Assembly: GCF_932276165.1 (NCBI RefSeq)
Contig: NC_063997.1
Location: forward strand, 8,070,001 to 8,134,000
Direction of reading: 5' to 3'
From: Plutella xylostella
Lineage: Eukaryota > Arthropoda > Insecta > Lepidoptera > Plutellidae
Length of the DNA: 64,000 nucleotides
The first letter of the stretch is position 1; every line of letters starts with the position of its first letter. The notes beneath the pieces were generated by a model. The model saw only the letters and a program-made list of their open reading frames with translations. It ran no database searches and was not told the DNA's origin. The translations under genes were made by a program, and so were the position numbers. This document shows, piece by piece, positions 13,201 to 22,700 of this stretch.

Positions 13201-14719
13201 AAGGCAGATTCGTCAAAGTGAAACTGGACCAAGACGACTCTAAAACAGACGAGGAAAAACAAAAGGAAAAGGATCATTGCCTGATTCAAATGTTGAACCT
13301 TATTGATAAGATCACAGTACATTGCCCAGGATGTTTGACCAGTAAGAAGTATTTGACTGAATTTGACGAGATAGCGCAGCAATGTCAAGTGTTCTTGGCT
13401 TATCCACACACGTGGGTTAGACTGAAAGCGGCTAAGATTATTGGCACGATTTTATCTACCATAGATCCGCAAGGACTAGACTTAATAGTGAGAGGAAAGG
13501 TTGAGAGTGAAAGAGGATTTATTTACTACGACACGGAAAGTTCTCTCAAGAGTTTGGTGCTGGACCTTTGTGCCCAGTATACTCCTGGAGTGAGCAAGGA
13601 AATGGCTGACCAGGTATATACCTACAACTTATTATTCATCTATGATAGATAGTATTGTTTGTATGTATGGTAAAGGGCGTTTTGCCACGTTTTCATGCAT
13701 TAATAAATACATATTCCTCTGTTTATTACAACTATTAATATCTAGACTTTTACTTATTATAATTTTTCAGGTAACTGCGGTACTGTTCGAGATAATAAAA
13801 CTAGTATACTCGATGCCCAGCTTCAAGTTAAATGACAAGAAACATGTAGAATACGAGGAGTTGGAAACATCTACCAAAGTGAACATTCGGTGGGTCATCT
13901 ATAAGATGAGGAAAGCTATCAACGTTGAAGTGTCTAAGGCGCCCACGATTACAAACATTGTAAGTAGAATTAAGAATATGTACTTACAGTCAATGGCTTA
14001 CTCTCACTCCAGTGGGGTACTCTTAATTTTACGACAAAACATCGACAAACTGTCTTCTTTTTTTCACAGAGAACAGCTATATTTACAACATGGATGCACC
14101 TAATAAGCAGTTTAGAGAACGAGGATTTGAACCGAGTGGTGGACCTGATGATATCTCCGTTAGTTCGCGAGTTGTCCACCGGCGACCCCATGGCGCCAGC
14201 GTCGCTCGTCAGACAGTTGGCTGGGAGACTTGGCAAGAAGCTCAGGCGGAAAATAGGCGATATTGAGTACAGTAAATTGGCTGCAGAGGCTCAGACCAGA
14301 CTGAATGTTAGAAGGGCTGAGAGGAAAAAGGTAAATTTATTAATGATTTTCTCGTGAACTTTTGTTTGTGGTACGATTATAGTTTTTTCACTTCCCTTCC
14401 CTAGACCATCACCAATGACTTTAATGCAAACTTAGCCAAAAATGTTCAGCCGTACTAAAGTTATAAGACCGATAATTTTGGACCTAATTAACAGAAGTCA
14501 ATTTTGTTATTAAATTTTTCATCCTATTTCCAGGTTCTACTTCAAGAGAAAGTCCATAACCCTGAAAAGGCAGCCAAGAGGAAGTTACTACTAAAAGACA
14601 AGAAGAAACAGTCAAAGAAAATCAAAATGGAAATGGTTAAAGGGAAGAGGGCGCGACCGAAGAAACGGAAGGCAGAGGACTTCGACTTGGAAGATAATCT
14701 ACTCAAAGATGATGATTAG
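1209..14719 (+). CDS. UTP20: UTP20, small-subunit processome component (14 exons, complete)
   Basis: UTP20 is a nucleolar HEAT-repeat scaffold of the U3 small-subunit processome, needed for 18S rRNA maturation. Exons: 1209-1253, 1495-1781, 1953-2286, 2364-3596, 3700-7208, 7484-7648, 8384-9431, 9522-9748, 10307-10472, 10751-10933, 13065-13613, 13771-13959, 14070-14330, 14534-14719. All junctions are GT..AG and their phases agree, giving 8,382 nt or about 2,793 residues, close to human UTP20 (about 2,785). The start MKSKPVKHKTTNTFR matches the conserved family N-terminus. NFAAESFAF, RNLILKVMTNC, LRVPIALALVKLL and the YEL.HGRES block also fit. Acidic low-complexity stretches lie near 4381-4443 and 6940-7090. 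The C-terminus is Lys/Arg-rich (KKKQSKKIK, RPKKRK), as expected for a nucleolar protein. The exon at 7484-7648 has a second, disrupted copy. Seen: exon joins and motifs. Known: family role. Inferred: orthology, held with high confidence. Confidence 0.95.
7687..7895 (+). mobile_element. 5'-truncated RTE-type retrotransposon tail inside a duplicated UTP20 exon
   Basis: It encodes fragments of the RTE C-terminus (...RPPARWTDDLRR.., RKAEDQVLW.., EAFVQQ) followed by a (GAT)n 3' tail, the standard 3' end of these lepidopteran elements. It is flanked by GACCGAGCACG (7676-7686) and GACGGAGCACG (7896-7906), an 11-bp target duplication with one mismatch. The target is the 5' part of the second copy of the UTP20 exon. 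A short internal duplication (CAGGCAAA.GCAGC) is visible at the left side. Confidence 0.85.
7896..8045 (+). pseudogene. Second copy of UTP20 exon 6, disrupted
   Basis: This copy repeats the exon at 7484-7648 from its 11th base or so to its splice donor (GG|GTAAGT). It shows four substitutions: three are synonymous (CTG/TTG, TTA/TTG, CCC/CCG) and one changes Thr to Ala. Its 5' edge is now an RTE tail, and no good acceptor lies at the homologous position. The intact copy 1 is therefore probably the spliced exon. The exon is 165 bp (a multiple of three), so inclusion of two copies would once have kept frame. Confidence 0.75.
9881..10050. mobile_element. MITE with TAGTTTCACCATA arms, in a UTP20 intron
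   Basis: The left arm TAGTTTCACCATAGTCTGTT is matched in inverted orientation at the right end (AACAGAGTATGGTGAAACTG). The arms are about 28 bp and the element about 170 bp, with an AT-rich interior. It resembles in layout, but not in exact sequence, the element at 50038-50189. Confidence 0.75.
11189..12839. mobile_element. Non-autonomous piggyBac-like element
   Basis: It is flanked by TTAA on both sides (11185-11188 and 12840-12843), the piggyBac target. The ends are inverted and similar: CCTTTCCTATGCCG on the left and CCTCTAGAATGCCG when the right end is read inward. The 1,651-bp body has no transposase ORF. The palindromic motif GACAGATCTGTC or a close variant occurs three times near the ends (about 11670, 12775 and 12818). 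It lies in the 2.1-kb intron before the exon at 13065, where it explains most of the intron length. Confidence 0.75.
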
Positions 14720-14824
14720 TTTGTAGCTAATCTACATAAAGTCAACTATTCCAACGGTAGTTAATTTTGAATGTTTACCGTTGAATTTGTAAATAGTATT
14801 GGTAAGTTCCCTGCGTTTGTATAT

Positions 14825-14830
14825 AATAAA
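14825..14830 (+). terminator. UTP20 polyadenylation signal
   Basis: AATAAA lies 106 bases after the UTP20 stop codon in an AT-rich 3' UTR. It is the first canonical hexamer downstream and is the likely cleavage signal. Confidence 0.7.
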
Positions 14831-15626
14831 CCCAAATATTGATTTCACATATATATTCTTTTATCTCATACCAAAATAGTCTATGCTACCCACTTTCGAA
14901 TGTTGCAATTGGAAATCTTTCAACAGCCTTAAAAAGTTTTCCCGTGGGAATTCCGGGATAAAAAAAAGGGACTGAGTTAATGAAATACCAAGTAATAAAT
15001 TAGTATTGCTTTATGCATTCAAAATTACAAAAAGTGAACGTAACGAAATAAACTCTTCATTACCAACATTTATAACAACAATTTTCACAATAGTGCATTC
15101 GAAGCAAGTTCGATTTAAAATGATTAAGTAATTATACTTAATCATATTTGCATTTTAAAGAAGAAAAATACAATTAATAATAATATAAATAGGTAATACT
15201 TACACATATAATACTAAATTCGTCATAAATTAAGTTTATATGTAAGGGTGGAAAAGATAGGCGAGTCAGCTAGGGTATGAGTACCTTGTATCACGCCCTG
15301 TGTAAAGATGTCGCAGGATTTAAATTTACAAATAACTCGTACTTTCAAGATATGAATACATAGTAAATAATTAGTATTATACCATAGAATAAGGAGTAAG
15401 TACATTATACTTAATGGGAACATTCGCCACAACTACCGAAATATTAATGCAGATAAATCAACACTTAGTAGGTATCACTAAAAGCGAAAGACAAAGTAAA
15501 GGAATCCTACAGAAGATAAAATTATGTGTGCGTAACATTTAAACTTACAAAAACCTTATTAATTTGATCTTCGACTACGCAAACCACCTTGGCTTTGGCT
15601 CGCATGTTCACCGATAAACGTAAATA
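14831..15626. other. Intergenic AT-rich sequence with a Helitron-like scrap
   Basis: No gene was seen. A fragment at about 14925-14975 (CCTTAAAAAGTTTTCCCGTG, then GAATTCCGGGATAAAAA) matches the core of the Helitron-like repeats found elsewhere in the window. Confidence 0.5.
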
Positions 15627-15776
15627 AGGGTTTACACTGGCAATAAAAAATGCAGAAGTCGTATTGTGCAAGAGCGTAAACCTACCAGATGTGGCAAGTA
15701 TACTTATAATTTTACCATGCAGTTGTCGACTTCAATGGTGTTTATAACAGTAATAAATAATACCAGTGTAAACCCT
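15627..15776. mobile_element. Small MITE-like inverted repeat
   Basis: AGGGTTTACACTGG at 15627-15640 is inverted at 15763-15776 (CCAGTGTAAACCCT), enclosing about 120 bp with no coding potential. The target duplication is unclear, possibly TA. Confidence 0.6.
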
Positions 15777-16532
15777 ACTTAGGATGAGGCCCTATTGTTG
15801 CATTGCGTCGTCGCTAACATTTTCCTAATGACCAAACTTTTTGAAGAAAGCTTTGCGACGACTTCGCGAGACGGCGCAACATAACGCACCAATTAACAAG
15901 CGTTTAGCAGGGATGCATGCAGTCCAGTCATCGACCGTGTATAATGTATATGTCGCAGGCATCTGGTTTAATCTCCTGTTTGATTGAACCACTAGCCCGT
16001 TCATTGGATGGCGCTATTCAGTTGTATGACTAAAGGACAACTCGTCAAGTCGCTGATTGTAACGTTCGACGTCTTGACTGAACGTCATTCAGCGAAGTCG
16101 TTGAATGGGATATAGTATAGCAAATTTGTAATGTCTGGTTAGGGTGAACATGACCAGACAAGAGTCAACAAAAAGACTATGTTACAAAGCTCTTATCTCA
16201 CAAATTACCTAAAAAATAACAATAAACGTACCTTCATATTGTTGTTCATAATTATCCAGTTTCGCCTAATTTTTTCTTTGAAACTATCCGCCCGCGGCGT
16301 AATAATAGGTAAATCCATGTTGTCACACTATTTTAACACAAATAACGCACTTTAAAGCTAATTTATTTGCAAAAAACTAACAATATAGGTGCTTTTTGTG
16401 TCAGCTGTTAGCTGTTAGACGCCATGTTTGTTTTGTTCACCACCTGACCAGGGGCGTATTTAAAGATTGCGCGCCCTGGGCTCCTGTAGTTTTCCGCCCC
16501 ATCAAGGAATGAAAGAAAACAAAAAGAGCAGT

Positions 16533-16796
16533 CAGTGTAGAGTACCTACCGACCTACATAAATGTATAAGAACATTGTGGTCATAGATTTGCATAGATAA
16601 TGATATGATATCTTCCGAACAAAAAAAAATCTTTTTCTGGATAGACGAGTACATTTTAGAACGTTTAGAAATAAATTTGTGCAGAGCGAGGGAGGCAATT
16701 TTTTTTCCTTTAAGAAATACAGAGGCGGAAAAAAATAGACTATTCCACCAGTTCAAAAAAGAATAAATACCAGCTTTCATACTTAAAAAAATCCAG
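16533..16796. repeat. Long direct repeat, left copy
   Basis: About 260 bp from AGTGTAGAGTACCTACCGAC to CTTTCATACTTAAA is repeated in the same orientation at 18087-18345. The copies differ by scattered substitutions and small indels, by eye roughly 10-15%. It ends where the Jockey-like fragment begins. Confidence 0.8.
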
Positions 16797-17431
16797 CACT
16801 GCTCGTCACAAAAATACCTCGGAGTGACCCTCACGTACAAAACCCACTGCCAAAGCACCAAGAAGAAAGTCAGCTACCGAAACAACCTTCTGCGACAGCT
16901 TACGTCTACCAGCTGGGGCGCCTCTCCACAAGTTCTACGAATTCTCAGCCGAATTTGCCTGCCCCATCTGGGCAAGATTCCCATTCCTCAAAGCCTGCAG
17001 ACAAATGTCTTCAACCAGTGCGTCCTGCCAGTGATGACGTATAATGCAGAGACGTGGATACTGACGGTAGGACTGGTCCACCGATTTAAAGTCACTCAGT
17101 ATGCTATAAAGAGAGCTATGCTTGAAGTTTCTCTGATGGATCATATCAGAAATGAGGTTATCTGTCAGAGGACTAAGGTTACCGACATAGCTGTCAAAAT
17201 ATGCAAGCTGAAGTGGCAGTGGGCTGTTCATATCTGCCGAAGAACCGATAACCGTTGGGGTAGACGAGTTCTCAGGTGAACAGGCAAACGCAGCGTTGGA
17301 CGCCCTCCTGCCCGCTGGACTGACGACCTTAGGCGGGTAGAGCCGGTAGTGGTTGGATGAGGAAGGCCGAGGACCGAGTGTTGTGGTGCTCCTTGGGAGA
17401 GGTCTATGTCCAGCAGTGGATGATTATTCGC

Positions 17432-17462
<31 letters not shown>

Positions 17463-18086
17463 ATGGGCAAGGTCCGCGCATGCTAGAGAAGTAGATTTTG
17501 CTGAACGATAAAGTTCGTATAGTAACGGGATGCCTCAAACCGACACCGCTCTACAATGTCTACTCTCTGGCTGGGATAGCACCCCCTAGCATACGGCGAA
17601 AAGTGTCATGTTCTGTTGAGAAAGCCAAACAAGAATGCGACTCCAGACATCCACTTTACTTACATACTGCCGCACCTTCCCGCCTTAAGAGCCGCAAAGC
17701 GTTTCTAAATAGTGAGGTGTCCTTAACGGATGAAAACCTACAAAAAGCAAGACTGGGAGGAAAAGCAGCCCCAGGATCCTTTCCTACCTAACAGTCTAAG
17801 GTAACAGTCTTCCCTGGCACATTTGGAAGACTCTAAATCGGTTGCGAGCAGAGGTAGGCTGCTGCAAGGACAAACTTTGCAAGTGGGGCTATACCGTTGG
17901 TACCAACCTATGCGACTGTGGTACCGCCCCCTTGACTATGGAGCATTTCATCTCCTGTCCCATGTGCCCTACTACCTGCACACGGGAAGACTTACTCCAG
18001 GCCAACCAGAATGCTATCAAAGTTGCTTCTTTTTGGTCTGGACAAATTTAAAAATTCGCATGTTCACTGACACGAAAGAAGAAGAA
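16797..18086 (+). pseudogene. Jockey-like retrotransposon 3' fragment, split by RTE
   Basis: Left part 16797-16976 encodes QKYLGVTLTYKTHCQ and SWGASPQVLR, the end of a reverse-transcriptase domain with part of the usual YLGVTLDR.LTYK motif deleted. Right part 17464-18086 continues with NDKVRIVTGCLKPTPLY, the GIAPPS segment, VEKAKQECDSRHPLY and CPTTCTREDLLQANQ, then FWSGQI and a stop. It ends in a short GAA-rich tail. It is 5' truncated, carries frameshifts, and is a dead copy. The two halves are contiguous once the RTE insertion at 16977-17463 is removed. Confidence 0.85.
16977..17463 (+). mobile_element. RTE-type retrotransposon 3' end inserted in the Jockey-like fragment
   Basis: It encodes NQCVLPVMTYNAETW, KRAMLEVSLMDHIRN and HICRRTDNRWGRRVL, the conserved C-terminus of lepidopteran RTE reverse transcriptases. 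A small deletion and stop follow, then the (GAT)n tail. The flanking direct repeat TGGGCAAG (16969-16976 and 17464-17471) is its 8-bp target duplication. It belongs to the same family as the 7687-7895 tail. Confidence 0.9.
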
Positions 18087-18345
18087 GTGTAGAGTACATA
18101 CCGATCTATTACATAATAATATGTATAAGAACATTGTGGTGATAGATTTGCATAGACAATATCTTCCGAACATAAAAAAAGATTTTTCTGGATAGACGAG
18201 TACATTTTAGAACGTTTAGAAATAAACTTGCAAAGGGCGACTGAGTGAGGCAATTTTTTTTCATTATTTTCCTTCAAAAAAATTTCGATGCGGAAAAAAA
18301 TTGACTATTCCACCGGTTCAGAAAAGAACAAAGGCCGGCTTTCAT
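18087..18345. repeat. Long direct repeat, right copy
   Basis: This is the partner of 16533-16796. It starts immediately after the GAA-rich 3' tail of the Jockey-like fragment, so the two copies bracket that fragment exactly. Confidence 0.8.
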
Positions 18346-18718
18346 ACGTTAAATCATATTTCTTAAGACATGAAATCAACATGTGGAAAGATGGCTCAGG
18401 GCGCCGTTCTAGGCTTACGCCCTAAAATATTGTTCTGTACTTTTTTAATCCTCCAAGTTGGAGACCTAAAGCCCAAGGGCGGCCTGCCGGCCGCCCCTGG
18501 GCCGCCCTTCGCCGCCTGCCGCCCCGGGCTGTAGCCCTTTTAGCCCTAGGGTAAATACGCCCCTGCACCTGACTGATTTTAAGTCAGCTAACTAGTTGGA
18601 CGTTTTGTGATGCTTGTACAATCAACGTTCGGCCTAGTCATACAACTGAATAGCGCCATCCAATGAATGGGCTAGTGGTTCAATCAAACAGGAGATTAAA
18701 CCAGATGACTACGACATA

Positions 18719-19777
18719 TATATACTAAAGAAGTTTATTACAGTTATTTTTAGCTACTCTAACCTACCAAGTCTATACAGAAGAAGTAGTGACGATATTT
18801 CGAGATAAGGTAAACATAAAACTGAATGAAAACATAAAATCGGTTCTCTTAGTAGCCACAGCAGCGCCTAGAATATTTTAACTACATTAATGCCGATTAC
18901 AGACACAAGAAATGAATGTAGGCATACCAATAAAAAGACACTTTGTAAATGCAACATCATACAAAAATATGCGTTGTTTATGCGTAGGTACACACAATAA
19001 TGTTATTCATTGATTATTTAAAGGTTTTAGGGCACAACTTTAACAATAAATTATTATAAAAAAGCTTGGACGGCTGCAAGCTCTGTCCTTAAAATAAGCT
19101 TTTTAAGCTTTAAATAGTCCTCCAAATATTTATGTATTTATTTACATGTTGTCCGCAAAGTACACATACCTTGATTACGATACTGTTGTATATTCACTGT
19201 ATACTGCCCACGCCCAATGTTTAAGTTGGAACAAAACAATTTAATTATGCTTAATGCTGTTTTAAAGCTTGCTATTAGTTATTTATTTAAAGCGTTTATC
19301 ATTTAACATTAACTAGGTACCTTTAATAGATAGGGAATTGCCTAATTTTGTTAAGCTTCTATGGGGCTAAGTAGATAGGTATATTATCTAGGTATAGGTA
19401 TAATATAATTAAATTATTTTGAAACTGATTGCTATTTACCACTTACTTACCAACTAATTGATATAATGTTAACGAAATAATTTAAATAATCAAAAGAACT
19501 AGCCTAGTTACCTAAAAAACATAAACATTTAATAATTAAATATTTCATTTGCTATCAGTAGAAATAATTGACCTTTTCCGTAAAATTTGCGACGACGACT
19601 CAATTAATTTACAAAATCCCCAGTTAGGTATCTAATTAGGTACAACTTCCATTCACAACTTCGCTTTATCCAATAATCATGACAGTCGTAACTTTAATTC
19701 GTTAGGCATTCAAAAGCCACACCATTTCACAACCACCCAGTAAATCCATCTTTGCACACAGCACACGTGAACCTAAC
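18719..19777. other. Intergenic sequence between convergent genes
   Basis: AT-rich, with no coding signal recognised. It lies between the 3' ends of UTP20 and the claudin-like gene, after the nested transposon block. If the last recognised claudin exon is not terminal, further 3' exons could lie here. Confidence 0.5.
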
Positions 19778-22700
19778 TTACAAAAGCATTGAGGATATAG
19801 GATTGTATCTCATAATCTTGGACAGTAGGATCCATAATAGTGACGTCATAGTGGCCAGGGCTACGCCGCCCCATCCGAGGTCTAAAGACCATGAAGTGGA
19901 GAATTCCCTCGCCGACAGAAGTGCCATGGCGGGCGCGCGGGGACCAATCACGCCGTCGCCCGTGTCGTCACCCGTAGGGCTGCCTCTGGTGGACACTCGC
20001 TGTATCCGCTTGAAATGGATTATCATTAGCGTGAATAGCGCGAAGGTGCCTGTAAAAGGAGAAAGAAAAATATGAGGATTTTCGTCAGAAACGGCCTATA
20101 TCTTATGTGGTCTACAGTTTTAGATGCCGATTCTGTATGGATTGCATGTGTTTTGACGTTCTTTGGTAGAGAACCATATCCATATTTATATCGGATTGAT
20201 GATGATAATAAATCAACATGATCCTGCCACGGAAAGCCTGGGTAGTCAGCAACCACTAATCCTTTCAACACGATGTCGCAACCTGATCCAGCTATATCAT
20301 CCACTGACACACCAAAAAATACAAACTACCAAGACCAAAAGGTCCAAAACACCTCCAATCCTCATCAACCTACCTGCGAGCAGATACATGACGCCGGTGA
20401 CGAGCACGGCGCTGATCTGGTGCTTGCAGACTCCGAAGGTCCCGACGAGGGCGGCGCTGCCCAGCACTATGAGGCACACCAGCGCGCACGATATCGACAG
20501 GTTCTGCATGCCTGGAGGACGTGATGACTATACTATAGTAATTTTTCTTATTTTATTTTTTATTTTATTTATTTTATTTTATTTTATTTGGAAAGCTAAC
20601 AACTTTAAGTACAAAGATATAAACATTATATTAGGTATCATATGAGTTAATAACAAGCTTTCACATATAATTACAAATATAGGTACTAAGTAGGAGAGCG
20701 TAGTTTATGACAAAGTTTGCACAAACACATACCTACGTTACAAATTAAAAGCTACGTAAGTACCTACTAACGTAGGTTAAAACAACGTCACGTTATGAGA
20801 AAAAGTAAGAAAAAAAAAATATTATAAAGGTAAGATGCTCTAGAAGTTATATGCTATGACTACAATTATGTAAATAATCGGGTCTGTAAACCACTACGGC
20901 TATTGGTAGATTTTATATTTCGGTAAATTACCTACACAAATATATTAAATAAAATAAAGTAAATGTTACTGTTGAATGGATGCCACGAAAGTTCTAATAA
21001 CGTATTTCTTTAACGAATCGATGCCACTACAAAAGATATCTAAATCAGTTTCGCTAGACAGATTATTAAAAGTGCTGCACGCCCTAAGAATGTATGAATT
21101 CTTTCTGTAGTTGGTACTAACAGAAGGAACGAAAAATACTTTATTATTCCTAAATTTTCGAGCGGGTACATTAATATTAATTTTTCTAAGTAACGAGGGA
21201 CAGTCACAAGATCCTCTGATTATTTTTATGAGTAAAATTATGTCAGATATTATTCTGCGCAGATGCAGTGGCAGCAGATGGAATTTGGCACATCTCTGTT
21301 CATAAGTCATATTAACGGATATATTAAATTTGAATTTAAGATATCGTGTGAATTTCTTTGTATCTTTTCAATTCTATCAGAGTATGTTTCATAATTAGGA
21401 TTCCAAACCTGGCAAGCGTATTCCAAATGACTCCGTACATACGAACAATAAAGTAGTTTAACCGTTTTCATGTTTTTAAATTTTTTTGATGATCGCATTC
21501 TTGTGATATAGGTTCACCGTAGTCACGTAGGTAAATAGGTATAGAAGATGTGGCGGGCTGAATAGATAGATCCTAGCCTAGGTACAGCATGTAAAAATCT
21601 AAACTAAACTAAACCTAATGTTGAGTCTCTAAGAAATGGAGATTGTGGCAGTATCTCTCCAGTCTTGGAGCAGGCAATGGAGTATTAACGGGCCGCATGT
21701 TTTTTATTACATAGATGGTTAACTACGACGCGCATGATTTAATAATCGTCAGAGTGTGTAGTTTTACGCTTTGTTTACTGTAACTCGTACAAGAATAGCT
21801 TTTTATAATGAAAGGTAGTATTTATTCTTATAACCAAAATGTTTCAACCTATTAGAATGTTCAACATTTCGCAGCAAGGAGCTTTTATCGTAAAAAATAC
21901 ATCAGGGAGGCCGAAAAACATGGAAGAAGTTTAGATGTCGTGCTTTATGGAGTGTTAAAAGGTTTCCAGACGTGGCGAGCAGTGACCGTGAGAAAAATAG
22001 AGCATTTTGACAGGAATACCTACCTATTTTTAATTCAGTAGAGTGGGGTGTAGGTGTATTGCTAAGTGAGACATTTTGTACGTTGTATTGTTCTTAATCC
22101 TGAATACCTAAAGTAGGTAGGTAGCTTGCAGTATTAAGAGCCCGATTGGTTGCGGTAATCACGATTGATTGGAAGTTATCTGAAGATAGCCTTAGTTGAG
22201 ATGACGGAATGGAGTATTTATTAAGTGACCCTGACTGCTATCTTCAGCATAGCAGTCATGGGTTCGATTCACAGCTGGGGCAGATATTTGTACTCGGATC
22301 TTTAGTAGGTATAGTATATAATATGTATCTGTCTGGATATATCAGCTATCCGATACCCATAGGTACTACAGGCTCTGCCTAGCTTGCGGATGCCGTGTGA
22401 GATGCCCGGACATACTATATTATTATTATATAAGTATTATTATTTCTGATAGTACGCAAGTGTGAATGATATCTTACGGTGTTGCCAGTCAGCGCGCGGC
22501 TCCTCGTAGTCGCTGCTGGCCAGGTAGTTAGTGCAGGCCGGCTGCATGGGGAACCCGGCGCGGACCAACATCGACAGCTCCTCCTCTGGAAATAGACGGA
22601 CCAGTGAGTGTTGTAACTTAAAACCATCTAGGATTAGCCAGTCAGATTAGCCGTACTCAGAGTACCTATCACCTATAATCACTGACGAGCAATGAAAAAG

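Larger units (their letters stand above)
16449..18565. mobile_element. hAT-like element with perfect 8-bp target duplication
   Basis: The ends are CAGGGGCGTATTTA and its inverse TAAATACGCCCCTG. Both sides carry the 8-bp direct repeat CACCTGAC (16441-16448 and 18566-18573). Terminal CAGGGGCG with an 8-bp duplication is characteristic of hAT elements. No transposase is present. The interior holds a Jockey-like fragment flanked by long direct repeats. The copy sits within the outer inverted-repeat element. Confidence 0.85.
15949..18718. mobile_element. Outer terminal-inverted-repeat element, host of the nested insertions
   Basis: The left arm at 15949-16032 (TATGTCGCAGGCATCTGGTT...) and right arm at 18635-18718 are 84-bp inverted repeats differing at only a few positions. 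Subtracting the hAT-like insertion leaves about 650 bp, a typical MITE size. The edge is read as TA/TATGTCG, so a TA target is possible but not certain. Confidence 0.7.

Noticed and set aside
20163..20645. 160-residue plus-strand ORF
   Set aside because: It overlaps the minus-strand claudin-like exon at 20374-20511 and adjacent intron, and has no domain of its own.
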